Shown here: piece after piece, positions 1-8,017 of the stretch | How positions within the stretch are numbered: position 1 is the first letter of the stretch | Layout of the letters: each line of letters begins with the position of its first letter | NCBI RefSeq assembly: GCF_003584135.1 | Contig: NZ_QXFI01000011.1 | Coordinates: 1-64,000 of the forward strand | Length of the DNA stretch: 64,000 nucleotides | Source of the DNA: Flagellimonas pelagia | GTDB lineage: Bacteria; Bacteroidota; Bacteroidia; Flavobacteriales; Flavobacteriaceae | Reading direction: 5' to 3' | Notes under the pieces: model-generated | Seen by the model: the letters and a program-made list of their open reading frames with translations, nothing else | What the model was told of the DNA's origin: nothing | Databases searched by the model: none | Program-made: the position numbers and the translations under genes

Positions 1-27
1 TGTAGATACCCCGATCTTTAGGACAGT
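1..27 (+). repeat. Left inverted repeat of the IS
   Basis: The first 12 bases are identical to the reverse complement of 1211-1222, and similarity continues to about base 27. This end lies downstream of orfB. Confidence 0.88.
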
Positions 28-51
28 TTTTCTACAAAACCAATATAATTA

Positions 52-870
52 TCAAGCTGCTCTCTTGAATAGATCGATGGGTCTTTCATAGTCGATGGAC
101 TGATGTCTTCTTTCATGGTTGTAATAATCAAAGTACTCTGCCAATAACAGATAGAGTTCCATACCATCCTTTGGAGGGTTCAGATAGATTTTCTCATACT
201 TTACATTCCTCCAAAGCCTTTCGATAAAGGCATTGTCGGTGGCCCTTCCCTTGCCGTCCATGCTCAGGCGTATTCCCTGACCCAAAACATAGTTGGCAAA
301 CTCCTCGGCAGTGAACTGGCTCCCCTGGTCCGTATTGAGGATCTCCGGTGTCCCGTGCTCACCTATGGTCTCTTCCAATGTTTCCCTGCACCATTGGGCA
401 TCCATGGAATTGGACACGCTCCAGTTCAGGACATAGCGGCTGTGCAGGTCGATGATGGCCACCAGATAGAGATATCCCTGTTGCATGGGGATATAGGTAA
501 TATCTGTGGCCCAGACCTGATTGGGCCTGTCAACGGTCAGGTTCCTCAGCAGGTACGGATACGTTCTGTGGTCCTTGCACCTTCGGGAGGTATGTTTTCC
601 CGGAAGGACGGCCCTGAGGCCCATTACCTTGTAATAGAGCCGTTCGATACGGTTCCTGCTCACCTTGTACCCTCTGTCCCTGGTCAGCCAGATGTGCATC
701 CGCTTGGCCCCTTTGAAGGGATGGTGGAGGTAATGCTCGTCCATCTCGCGCATGAGCCTCAGGTTCAGTTCGCTCTCGCCCCTTGGCCTGTAATAGAGCC
801 CCGAGCGATGGACCGACAATGTTCTGCACTGCCTTGCAATGCTCATCTTGGAATGACCCTTGCGTATCAT
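52..870 (-). CDS. IS3-family transposase OrfB (DDE integrase domain)
   Basis: This is the catalytic half of the transposase. It has the HTH_21-like N-terminal part (about residues 40-90) and an rve integrase core from about residue 112. The triad is visible as D123 (in ATDITY), D181 (in NTDQGSQF) and E217 (in NAFIERLW); the 35-residue gap between the second D and the E is the DD(35)E signature. The C-terminal YYNHERRHQSI motif is typical of IS3 members. The ATG at 870 probably marks only the stand-alone product. The same frame runs back without a stop into the slippery site in orfA, so the working enzyme should be an OrfAB fusion. Confidence 0.95.
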   Translation of the reverse strand: MIRKGHSKMSIARQCRTLSVHRSGLYYRPRGESELNLRLMREMDEHYLHHPFKGAKRMHIWLTRDRGYKVSRNRIERLYYKVMGLRAVLPGKHTSRRCKDHRTYPYLLRNLTVDRPNQVWATDITYIPMQQGYLYLVAIIDLHSRYVLNWSVSNSMDAQWCRETLEETIGEHGTPEILNTDQGSQFTAEEFANYVLGQGIRLSMDGKGRATDNAFIERLWRNVKYEKIYLNPPKDGMELYLLLAEYFDYYNHERRHQSIDYERPIDLFKRAA

Positions 871-893
871 TTTTCTGCGTTCGGAGAGTGGTC

Positions 894-1169
894 TCAGCGC
901 AAGGCGTCCTTTAAAAAATCGTTCTCGACCTTCAACTGGCCTATGGCCTTTAGAAGTTTGTCCTTCTCCCTTTCGGTCTCGCTGCGGGCATCCTTCTTGC
1001 CCGATTCGAACACCTGCTCGGCCCCATCAAGGAAATCGCGCTTCCAAGCGCTGATCTGGGTAGGGTGTATCTCGTACTTCTGGGCAAGTTCGGCAAGGCT
1101 ATGCCGTTCCTTCAAGGCTTCCAGGACCACTTTGGTCTTGAACTTCGGGGTAAACTTTCTTCGTGTCAT
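894..1169 (-). CDS. IS3-family transposase OrfA (HTH_8)
   Basis: A 91-residue DNA-binding protein with the usual OrfA start (MTRRKFTPKFK). A helix-turn-helix follows (about residues 15-45, with HSLAELAQKYEIHPTQIS), then a leucine-zipper-like tail with heptad leucines (about 65-90). In IS3 elements this protein binds the terminal repeats and, alone, restrains transposition. It lies 24 bases upstream of orfB and carries the programmed frameshift signal near its end. Confidence 0.94.
   Translation of the reverse strand: MTRRKFTPKFKTKVVLEALKERHSLAELAQKYEIHPTQISAWKRDFLDGAEQVFESGKKDARSETEREKDKLLKAIGQLKVENDFLKDALR
912..918 (-). other. Programmed -1 frameshift site (T TTT TTA) joining orfA to orfB
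   Basis: Read on the minus strand, orfA passes GAT TTT TTA AAG, so the heptamer T TTT TTA lies in the canonical X XXY YYZ register. Slipping back one base gives a frame that stays open through the orfA stop and runs in phase into the ATG of orfB at 870. This matches how IS3 elements make OrfAB. No stimulatory pseudoknot was worked out. Confidence 0.72.
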
Positions 1170-1195
1170 ATTCAGTAAATTTAATGATTAAACTT

Positions 1196-1222
1196 ACTGC
1201 CCTAGTTTTTGGGGTATCTACA
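1196..1222 (-). repeat. Right inverted repeat of the IS
   Basis: This is the partner of bases 1-27 and lies just upstream of orfA. The terminal 12 bases match exactly. Base 1223 is the first base of the interrupted host gene. Confidence 0.88.
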
Positions 1223-1471
1223 CTCTCCGTTTCTCAATATTTTCAAAGGACTTGATTTTAGTTCAATGCCTGCTTCTTTAAAATCGGGTTGAGATTCAGA
1301 ATTTGGCTCATAACCGAAATAAAACTTTTCTAAAATTTGACCGAAATTGCCTTTTCCTTGGTATCCGTGTTTTTCAATTTCATTACCGCAGGCTTGTTTT
1401 AATGTAAGTCCTTTTAGTTTATTAGCGAACTTAATTATTGAATCTGCCGAGGTAACATCAAGCATACTCAA
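1223..1471 (-). pseudogene. MutH/Sau3AI-type restriction endonuclease, 5' fragment cut by the IS
   Basis: About 83 host residues remain before the reading frame enters the IS and stops at 1202. The fragment keeps the start and the MutH/Sau3AI metal-binding signature: D63, E70 and K72 in PDFKEAGIELKSS, with the same D-x6-E-x-K spacing as MutH. The gene overlaps the end of the methyltransferase by 14 bp, as in a cotranscribed type II restriction-modification pair. In that family the usual target is GATC, but specificity cannot be read from this fragment. The remainder should lie beyond the left end of the IS. Confidence 0.82.
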
Positions 1472-2762
1472 ATTGATTTATTTGCTTGTATAGCTCCACT
1501 CCAATTTTTTCAATCACACCAACAACTAATGCATTTCCCATGAAAAATGCACGTTTTGTATCTGTAATACCATCAAGTTTGGTGTGATTGTCGGGAAACA
1601 TATTTAGTCTTTCTAATTCAATTGGTGTTAGTCTTCTCAATCCTCTGTCAGAAGCGACTACATGTTTAAATCTTGAAGGTGATTTTCCACCTTCACCAGT
1701 AATAATCGTTCTTGACGCATTGTCTAGAGCATCTGGATAAATCATACTCCCTTCTGAATATTTATACCTATGACCCTCACTTGAAACTCGTTCAATAGTT
1801 TTCGAACCTTTCAAATACTCCCATTTATGTTTGTCATTATCATCAATAAAAAAGTCGTCTGTAACTTCACCATTTTGTAAAATGTCACCTAAGACTGTAA
1901 ATCTTCCGTCAAAGTTGGGTTCTGTTTTAATGGTAAAAACTTTTCCATTTACTAATAATCCGGTGTTTTGAAAAGGCGATTGTTTTCCTGTTTTGTTGAA
2001 ATTATTTGTTATTTCAACCAGATTGCCTTTCAATTCAACCTCTAGTATCGAATTTGTTGTAACTACTGGAAAGGCTTTTGCAATAGTTCCTTTGTCCAAA
2101 AGCCAATCAACTTTTTTAGATTTTTGAAGTCGTTTATAAGCCTCGGTTGATTTATGATAGCCAATAAAAAATATTCGTCTTCTTCTTTGTGGCATTCCGT
2201 AATCGGCGGCATTAATTACCCGCCACTCAACCGCATATCCAAGTTCGTTCAAACTTTGAAGCATAACAGCAAAATCACGACCTCTTTGTTTTGCTGGGGA
2301 TTTTAAAAGTCTATCAACATTTTCTAGAAAAAGATATTTTGGCTTATTTTTCTTTTCTTCTAAAATTCGGTGGATTGACCACCAAAGAACTCCTTTCTTG
2401 CCTTTAAGCCCTTTTGAATTTTGTAAGGTTGTGGCAACCGAATAATCTTGGCATGGAAACCCCCCACATAATAAATCATGGTCTGGAATTTTGTCTGTTG
2501 GTACGGTTGCAATATCCTGATTTGAGTGATTTTCTTCTCCAAATCTAGCTTCGTAAACCATAGATGCATGTTGCGTTTTGGTCAATGGCTCCCATTGATT
2601 GGACCAAACAACTTTGTAATTACTTTTCTCCAGACCAAGGCGGAATCCACCTACTCCAGCAAAAAGTTCAACTACTTTAAGTTTTTCTTCCATGATTTTC
2701 ATACTGCACAAATTAAATTTCGGATTATCAACTTTTCGTGACTTTAAAACATTTGACATCAC
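1458..2762 (-). CDS. DNA (cytosine-5-)-methyltransferase of a type II R-M system
   Basis: It transfers a methyl group from AdoMet to cytosine C5. The ordered C5-MTase motifs are clear: motif I VELFAGVGGF (residues 31-40), motif IV GFPCQ with nucleophile C104, motif VI ENV (147-149), motif VIII QRRRR (192-196), then the variable target-recognition region, LRRLTPIELERLNMFP, and a final GNALVV motif X. Translation may begin at GTG 2762, ATG 2759 or more likely ATG 2693 (MEEKLKVVELF), just before motif I. It overlaps the broken endonuclease gene, so it is now probably an orphan, or a protective remnant, next to Gabija. Confidence 0.93.
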   Translation of the reverse strand: MMSNVLKSRKVDNPKFNLCSMKIMEEKLKVVELFAGVGGFRLGLEKSNYKVVWSNQWEPLTKTQHASMVYEARFGEENHSNQDIATVPTDKIPDHDLLCGGFPCQDYSVATTLQNSKGLKGKKGVLWWSIHRILEEKKNKPKYLFLENVDRLLKSPAKQRGRDFAVMLQSLNELGYAVEWRVINAADYGMPQRRRRIFFIGYHKSTEAYKRLQKSKKVDWLLDKGTIAKAFPVVTTNSILEVELKGNLVEITNNFNKTGKQSPFQNTGLLVNGKVFTIKTEPNFDGRFTVLGDILQNGEVTDDFFIDDNDKHKWEYLKGSKTIERVSSEGHRYKYSEGSMIYPDALDNASRTIITGEGGKSPSRFKHVVASDRGLRRLTPIELERLNMFPDNHTKLDGITDTKRAFFMGNALVVGVIEKIGVELYKQINQFEYA

Positions 2763-2930
2763 ATGATAGTCATTAAAGGTATTAAATCACTTTTATAAAC
2801 GTTGAGAATACTCGTAAGTTAAATTAACATGTATTGTTAATGATTTTAAGCAAAAATATTAACTAGAAAATTGAACTTTGGTTTAAAGGCCATTTAATTT
2901 CCAAGATGTCCTGTTAAATATTACTTATTA

Positions 2931-3440
2931 TCAATTATAGAATGATGGCCTTAAGATGGAACCAGTTTTGTACAAATTGGGAACTCTAGAACCATGATTA
3001 TTAGTTCTGTTTAAAACGTTCAATAAATTAACCGAAGATATCTTGGATAAAGCTCCCTCATAAAATCTACAAAATGGTAATTTTCTTCCTTGATATTGTG
3101 GAGATGGGTAGTTTATTTCCTCTTGAAGCGTAATCCAAAATAATTTTTCGATGAAGGACCGTGGAAATAGAGTAGAAGTTGCATTTAAACCATTTTTGTA
3201 CACATCATCTAAAAATTCAACAACTTGGTCAAAATTAGCTGAAGTAGTATAGTTATATATCGTACGTACGATATCCGTATGTGTTGGTGGCACACCATTG
3301 ATTGTCAATCGATAGTCACCTTTTTTCTTCTTTCCTGGATATGTGATAGTTAAATTTCCCACATTAAAACTATCGGTTGTGTTAGGTTCTAATCCAGAAA
3401 TTATATTTTGCATGTGTTCAATTCCTTCCTGATAATTCAT
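2931..3440 (-). CDS. Hypothetical protein between the R-M genes and Gabija
   Basis: I do not recognise the family. The frame extends to a TTG at 3488, but the ATG at 3440 (MNYQEGIEHMQN) is a more natural start and gives 169 residues. It is soluble-looking, with no signal peptide or membrane segment. There is a lysine-rich turn (PGKKKKGDYRL), a helical middle part and a C-terminal stretch with FPRSFIEKLFWITLQEE. It points the same way as gajAB and the methyltransferase, with 166-214 bp AT-rich gaps on either side. A defence accessory role is possible only by position. Confidence 0.6.
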   Translation of the reverse strand: MNYQEGIEHMQNIISGLEPNTTDSFNVGNLTITYPGKKKKGDYRLTINGVPPTHTDIVRTIYNYTTSANFDQVVEFLDDVYKNGLNATSTLFPRSFIEKLFWITLQEEINYPSPQYQGRKLPFCRFYEGALSKISSVNLLNVLNRTNNHGSRVPNLYKTGSILRPSFYN

Positions 3441-3654
3441 AACGTGAGTTTTTTTTTTATTGTCATGGCTTGCTTTAATTAAACCCAATACTATAGTTGA
3501 AAATAAGTGCCAAGCACCATTCTACAATATCCTCCTTCTGATGTCAAAACCGTGTTATATGCGATTTCCCTATTTTCATTTTTTTTATCATTAATCTAGG
3601 TTTACTAGAACATTTTCCGAGTTTAAATACGTCTTTGTTGGGGCATCTTGCCTT

Positions 3655-5628
3655 TTACTCTTGATCAATTCTAATAATATTCCAAATTGATGTATCAATA
3701 TCAGTGAGATGTTCGTTAAATCTGTCTCGGTGAACCGCTACACAAAGCAAATGAGTCGGCCTTGAAAGACCGACATACGACATCACGGCTGATTGTTGGT
3801 GATAAGTTCTATTTTCTGTTGCTGGAAATTCCTGTCCTCTGTATTGCCCTGCGAGTCTTGCAGATTCATAATCACCTTGGTAATATGTTTCCAAGTAAAG
3901 GGTACAAGTATGGGTTTGTCCTTTTGAAGAATGTACTGTGCCTATTTCAACTTGAACCCCATCCAGCTCTATGATATTTGGATTGTCCGAACCCGTGTTT
4001 TCTTCTTCCTCTGTTGTTTCGTTCGTTTGAATTGTAGCGTTGATAAACTCAGAACTGCTTGAAATACTTTTTCCGAATATCGCCAGCAGTTCAGGGATGA
4101 AATCTTTGACAAGTTGAAATGCTGAATCCTCATGCCCCTTAATTATTTCAATAGACGTATTGTAAATTAACTGATTGAATTTTTCATAAAAATCGCCTGT
4201 GACATTTTCGCGTAATTGTGTTATTAGTTTCCGCTTAGTATAATATCGTCCCTTGTCGTCCAACACTGATTCGAGACGAAGAACTTTTAAAAGGGCATTG
4301 AGAATGTTCTTGCGGATTGGCTCCAGTGTTTTTTTGGTTCGATCATAATACCTGAGATAACTCATAAGGCCTGAATATTCATTTTTTGGTTTATGACTTT
4401 CTCGCGTAAACAACTGATGATAATCTACAAGACGTATTTTGCCAGCGTCTTCAACGTCCTCCGGTTTTTTCCAGTCAGTATTCCATGCAATGGCTTTGAA
4501 TGGATGGTCCGGATCTAACGGAATGTGATTAGATTCCTGATAGGCTCGAATTATCTGGATGTATCGACCTATAACATTACTGATACAGACATCGTCATAA
4601 ATAATTATATGTGGTTGAACTGCAGTTTCTCCAAGACCATTAACATGAAAGCCAGTTTCTCTTTCCAGAGCAAAGCAATTGACAATATCAGCAAAGTGTG
4701 GCGGAAGCCTATGGCTACCATTAAGAGCGAGAACACTTGGACGATTGGTCCAGATATTTTGAATTTTGACTGATCCATTATAGATAGCCTGATTTTTATC
4801 TCCGATTCTTTGAAATTTTGATACTGACCTACCTTCATCAAAGAATATTTTTTCAAGTATTTGGTACTGATGGACATCCATGTCCTGCATTTCATCTACG
4901 AAAACGTACTTAAACCTCTTTTGTAAAAACGATTTAATTTCAGGATAACTATTGATATACAAATCTGCCAACCAATAGGCATCTTCATAATGCAAATAAC
5001 CCCATTTCAACAGATTCATTTTATATGATTTTATTTGTCTGTACGTAGTTGAGTTTGATGCGCTTCTGAGAACTATATTTCCATTTATACCAGAAACAAT
5101 ATTTGATTCAGTGTCGAAACGCATTTGTGCAAAGAAATTTTCTGGTTCATGACGTCTATTCATCCAGGATTTAGCGGCAGAATTTGGCATAGTACTGAAT
5201 AGTTCCTTAGCCTTTTCATCATATAAATCTGCATCAATTCGATAAGGCTTAAAGTTAAACTTCAAAGTATAGAATGGTATAGCTAGAAAGTGATCCACAA
5301 ATGCTTGGATTGTACCAATGAACGAAGGATAACCCGATAGCTTGTTGCAGTGTTTGGATACAACTTTCTTAATCTCGTCAACAGCCGTATTCGTATGGGA
5401 AATTACCAAGATTCCCGAACCATCTTCAAAGGGTAAGTAGCGTTCCAGTATTAGAAGTTTGGCAAGAAGCGCTGTCGTTTTTCCACTGCCCGGAACTGCC
5501 TGTAAGTCTATTGTATCAAGATTCGCAATGAAATTTATGCGTTCTTCATCAAATGTTTTGCCTTCAGGAAGTAAAATCTTCTCCGCATAAGCTATGTCTT
5601 CCGGAGTGATACTAATTCCCATAGGCAT
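3655..5628 (-). CDS. gajB: Gabija protein GajB, UvrD/PcrA-like helicase
   Basis: Superfamily 1 helicase partner of GajA. Visible motifs: Walker A AVPGSGKTT (residues 44-52), motif Ia with SHTNTAVDE, Walker B VFVDEMQD (243-249), motif III GDKNQAIY (276-283), motif V GTVHSSKGQTH (about 558-568), and motif VI with VGLSRPTHLL near the C terminus. At 657 residues it is longer than the roughly 500-residue Bacillus GajB, mainly between motifs IV and V. The start at 5628, or at the in-frame ATG 5622, lies inside the end of gajA, so the two are translationally coupled. In Gabija the pair senses phage-altered nucleotide pools and cleaves DNA; that role here is inferred from family and gene pairing. Confidence 0.9.
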   Translation of the reverse strand: MPMGISITPEDIAYAEKILLPEGKTFDEERINFIANLDTIDLQAVPGSGKTTALLAKLLILERYLPFEDGSGILVISHTNTAVDEIKKVVSKHCNKLSGYPSFIGTIQAFVDHFLAIPFYTLKFNFKPYRIDADLYDEKAKELFSTMPNSAAKSWMNRRHEPENFFAQMRFDTESNIVSGINGNIVLRSASNSTTYRQIKSYKMNLLKWGYLHYEDAYWLADLYINSYPEIKSFLQKRFKYVFVDEMQDMDVHQYQILEKIFFDEGRSVSKFQRIGDKNQAIYNGSVKIQNIWTNRPSVLALNGSHRLPPHFADIVNCFALERETGFHVNGLGETAVQPHIIIYDDVCISNVIGRYIQIIRAYQESNHIPLDPDHPFKAIAWNTDWKKPEDVEDAGKIRLVDYHQLFTRESHKPKNEYSGLMSYLRYYDRTKKTLEPIRKNILNALLKVLRLESVLDDKGRYYTKRKLITQLRENVTGDFYEKFNQLIYNTSIEIIKGHEDSAFQLVKDFIPELLAIFGKSISSSSEFINATIQTNETTEEEENTGSDNPNIIELDGVQVEIGTVHSSKGQTHTCTLYLETYYQGDYESARLAGQYRGQEFPATENRTYHQQSAVMSYVGLSRPTHLLCVAVHRDRFNEHLTDIDTSIWNIIRIDQE

Positions 5629-7384
5629 GTTTTATAGCTTTGATGATATAATTTATACAATCTGTTTCATCCTCAGGATCGATTGTAATAGCTTGACCAT
5701 TGTTTATATCGTCTATAAGCATTTGTGCCAGTCGATCGGCTATTTCGGTTTTCTTCAAACTTTTGTTCTCTAACTTCTCAGTTAGCCTATTTTCAAAATC
5801 ATCCCAATTCGTTCGGTTGTGTATTGTCCTTACCACTTCCTGAAACGATGTTCCTAATGAGGTTGATTTAAAAAGACAGTATTCAAGAGTCCAGTGCGGA
5901 GAAGTAAAGGATTGCACATTATCCTTGTCAAAGGATATCCGATTTTTACGGATAGCAGCATCTTTTTTTGTTCCGTTACCAGCAATTGTAGCTTCATCAT
6001 CTGGTTTTACATCCAAATCCGTAATGATAGCTACAGGGACAGGAATTTTGGCATCAGAAGGTAGCTTCCTGACAAATATTTTTGAATACCTTAAAAATGC
6101 TGTGCTTGCCACATTAACTACAGAAACTCCACGTTTGGTCAGGTCAAAACCTACTTTTTTGGCCAAGGCAGGTAACAACAATTCCTCAGCCCAACCTTCA
6201 ACCAACAACACTCCTTTCGCAAAGAACAGATTGGATTTGGTGGTGTCTAAAAATCTTTCAAGGAATTTGTAATCTGAAGGATTGAGGTTAGTATAAGCAC
6301 TGCCCAAAGGAAAGGTCTTATCATCCTTACAAATAATAAGATTTCCTAGCTTCACTTTTGAAGCAAGGTTTGGGCTGTGGGTTGTCAAAATGAGTTGAAT
6401 TTCCTTTTGTTCTTGAAGAGCTTCTATGACCTGCATTTGTGCCTGAGGATGTAAATGCGCTTCCAGTTCTTCAATCAGACCTAATCGGATTCCCGTCCAA
6501 TTTTCTTTACCAAGATGTAACAGTTCGGCAGCCATGAACAAGCGATTTAAGGTGCCTAGTCCAGGATTCTCTTCATCCTTCAGTGTCAGAGTAAGTTTTT
6601 CAAGAATTGGTTTGATGTTACTCCTGGTAGCCACAAATTCGCTTTCCTGATCAGCTGAATAGAATGATTGGATATGACCATCAATTTTGTCTTTAATCTT
6701 CTTTCCTTCTTGTGGGAGTGATGGATTGCCACCATTGGCTGAAGGAAGTTCAAATTCACCCTTGAAATATTTTCTTAAATCTTCACTGAAGTTGTTGAAT
6801 ATCCCTACCAGTTCATGTGTTTTTTCTTTTCCTTTAAAAGCCTCATCACCAATAAGTATTTGCGAAAGTCGGGAGTTCTTTTTTGCAATCAATTCAGATT
6901 CCGCATCACGAAGTGGCTTCAAATAGGTTGATTTCAAGTACTCCCGCGCTTCTGATGTCAACATGTATCCTTCAGAATCTACACCCGCCCTCACATCAGC
7001 AGGAAATATCTTTTCATTATTTCTCTTGGCATCCAGAATGACCCTTAAATAAGGTAATGCATCTTCTCCGGTACCTGTCCATCCCAACCATTCTGTAAAA
7101 TTCTTTGCCTCCTCAGGTGATAATCCGTCAAATGTGATTTCAATTCTAAGTCGATTTGACTCGTTGTAAAAGTCCTTTTCCTCCACACGAATCCAATCAA
7201 AACTATGCGTTCTAAGAACTAGTTTGATGGCATCAATTATAGAAGACTTTCCAGAATCATTCTCACCAATGAGCACATTTAGCCCGGAACTGAAATTCAA
7301 ATCAATGTTGGGGACATCAGGATCGAAAACTCCTTTTGATCCATACTTTCTGAAGTTCCATAGTTTTATATTGCTTATGTGCAT
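5612..7384 (-). CDS. gajA: Gabija protein GajA, OLD-family ATPase-TOPRIM nuclease
   Basis: A 590-residue class 2 OLD protein, close to the usual GajA length. The ABC-type ATPase domain has Walker A GENDSGKS (residues 40-47), Walker B LGLIEE (302-307) with the following LHP, and an H-loop TTHS (334-337). The TOPRIM nuclease domain follows, with the metal-binding glutamate in VEGWAEELLL (E396) and the DLDVKPDD acidic motif (about 456-463). The immediately downstream UvrD-like gene overlaps by 17 bp, which separates Gabija (class 2) from stand-alone class 1 OLD proteins. All expected active-site motifs appear intact. Confidence 0.92.
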   Translation of the reverse strand: MHISNIKLWNFRKYGSKGVFDPDVPNIDLNFSSGLNVLIGENDSGKSSIIDAIKLVLRTHSFDWIRVEEKDFYNESNRLRIEITFDGLSPEEAKNFTEWLGWTGTGEDALPYLRVILDAKRNNEKIFPADVRAGVDSEGYMLTSEAREYLKSTYLKPLRDAESELIAKKNSRLSQILIGDEAFKGKEKTHELVGIFNNFSEDLRKYFKGEFELPSANGGNPSLPQEGKKIKDKIDGHIQSFYSADQESEFVATRSNIKPILEKLTLTLKDEENPGLGTLNRLFMAAELLHLGKENWTGIRLGLIEELEAHLHPQAQMQVIEALQEQKEIQLILTTHSPNLASKVKLGNLIICKDDKTFPLGSAYTNLNPSDYKFLERFLDTTKSNLFFAKGVLLVEGWAEELLLPALAKKVGFDLTKRGVSVVNVASTAFLRYSKIFVRKLPSDAKIPVPVAIITDLDVKPDDEATIAGNGTKKDAAIRKNRISFDKDNVQSFTSPHWTLEYCLFKSTSLGTSFQEVVRTIHNRTNWDDFENRLTEKLENKSLKKTEIADRLAQMLIDDINNGQAITIDPEDETDCINYIIKAIKHAYGN

Positions 7385-7620
7385 TCTAATAAGTTTGTTC
7401 CATTTTCATGCTTTTGCATGTCCCCCAACTTTTATCAGCATATAATGCCAATTTGGTTGACTATGCCTAGAAAATTACTGGGCGAACATTAAATATGGGG
7501 GAGATTAAGCTAAATGTAAGAAATTTCAATTAATTGTTAAATGTGGAATTCTGTAAGGCTTTTAAATAATGTCATGAAATGAAAGATTTGGCTTCCAATG
7601 CTGGATCGCTTTCTTTTTTG

Positions 7621-7700
7621 TTTTGCTTCGCAAAAGAAAAATGTAAAGCAAGAGGATAGCGCGCAAGCGCGGCGCTATTGATTCATTTTCCTTCGGAAAA
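7621..7700. repeat. Three closely packed hairpins upstream of gajA
   Basis: Three inverted repeats lie within 80 bp: TTTTGC-TTC-GCAAAA (7621-7635), ATAGCGC...GCGCTAT with a nine-base GC-rich loop (7656-7678), and TTTTCC-TTC-GGAAAA (7686-7700). The gap 7385-8127 has no credible gene. Its remaining structure is the repeat array that follows. The hairpins could be a small RNA, a terminator cluster or a REP-like palindrome; no function is shown. Confidence 0.5.
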
Positions 7701-7751
7701 ACACATTTTTAGGGTGTTTGTCAAAAATATTGAATAATAGCAATTATGACG

Positions 7752-7810
7752 TTTTTGACTAAAAAAAGCGCCCAACCCAGTAAAATCAATGGATTTTTGA
7801 CTAAAAAATG
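7752..7810. repeat. Array unit 1, core GACT at both sites
   Basis: Site A is TTTTTGACTAAAAAA at 7752-7766 and site B is TTTTTGACTAAAAAATG at 7794-7810. The conserved CCCAGTAAAATCAAT block lies between them. Confidence 0.85.
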
Positions 7811-7884
7811 GTTTTTTGGAGTCTAGTTGAAGTGTCTAATGAAGACATTTATTTGGTTAATTAATTTTGTAGACCGATTTTCCA

Positions 7885-7943
7885 TTTTTGATGAAAAAAT
7901 GCTCTCAGCCCAGTAAAATCAATGAATTTTTGATGAAAAAATG
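7885..7943. repeat. Array unit 2, core GATG at both sites
   Basis: Site A begins TTTTTGATGAAAAAATG at 7885 and site B repeats the same 17 bases at 7927-7943. The conserved CCCAGTAAAATCAAT block lies between them. Confidence 0.85.
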
Positions 7944-8017
7944 ATTGTTTAAGGCTTTAGTCAAATGTTATTTTGAAGCTATTCTTTTGACCGTCTTGAC
8001 TTTCTGCTTAGATACCA

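Larger units (their letters stand above)
1..1222 (-). mobile_element. IS3-family insertion sequence, complete, 1222 bp
   Basis: The element is bounded by imperfect inverted repeats that begin with the same 12 bases (TGTAGATACCCC) and match at about 21 of 27 positions. It starts at base 1 with the TG typical of IS3 ends and finishes with CA at 1222. It carries the two-frame orfA/orfB arrangement joined by a -1 slippery site. Its right end interrupts a restriction endonuclease gene. The target duplication cannot be checked because the left flank is outside the window. Both frames are open and the DDE residues are present, so it may be active. Confidence 0.93.

Noticed and set aside
355..1191. 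Long plus-strand open frame across the IS
   Set aside because: It is the antisense of the transposase genes; its translation shows no domain and orfA/orfB explain the sequence.
5612..7384. Stand-alone class 1 OLD nuclease
   Set aside because: A UvrD-like helicase gene overlaps its end, which defines the Gabija (class 2) arrangement.
7808..7864. 18-codon plus-strand frame beginning at the ATG that ends array unit 1
   Set aside because: The equivalent ATGs of the other units open frames of 3 codons or run antisense through a gene, so translation is not a shared property of the array.
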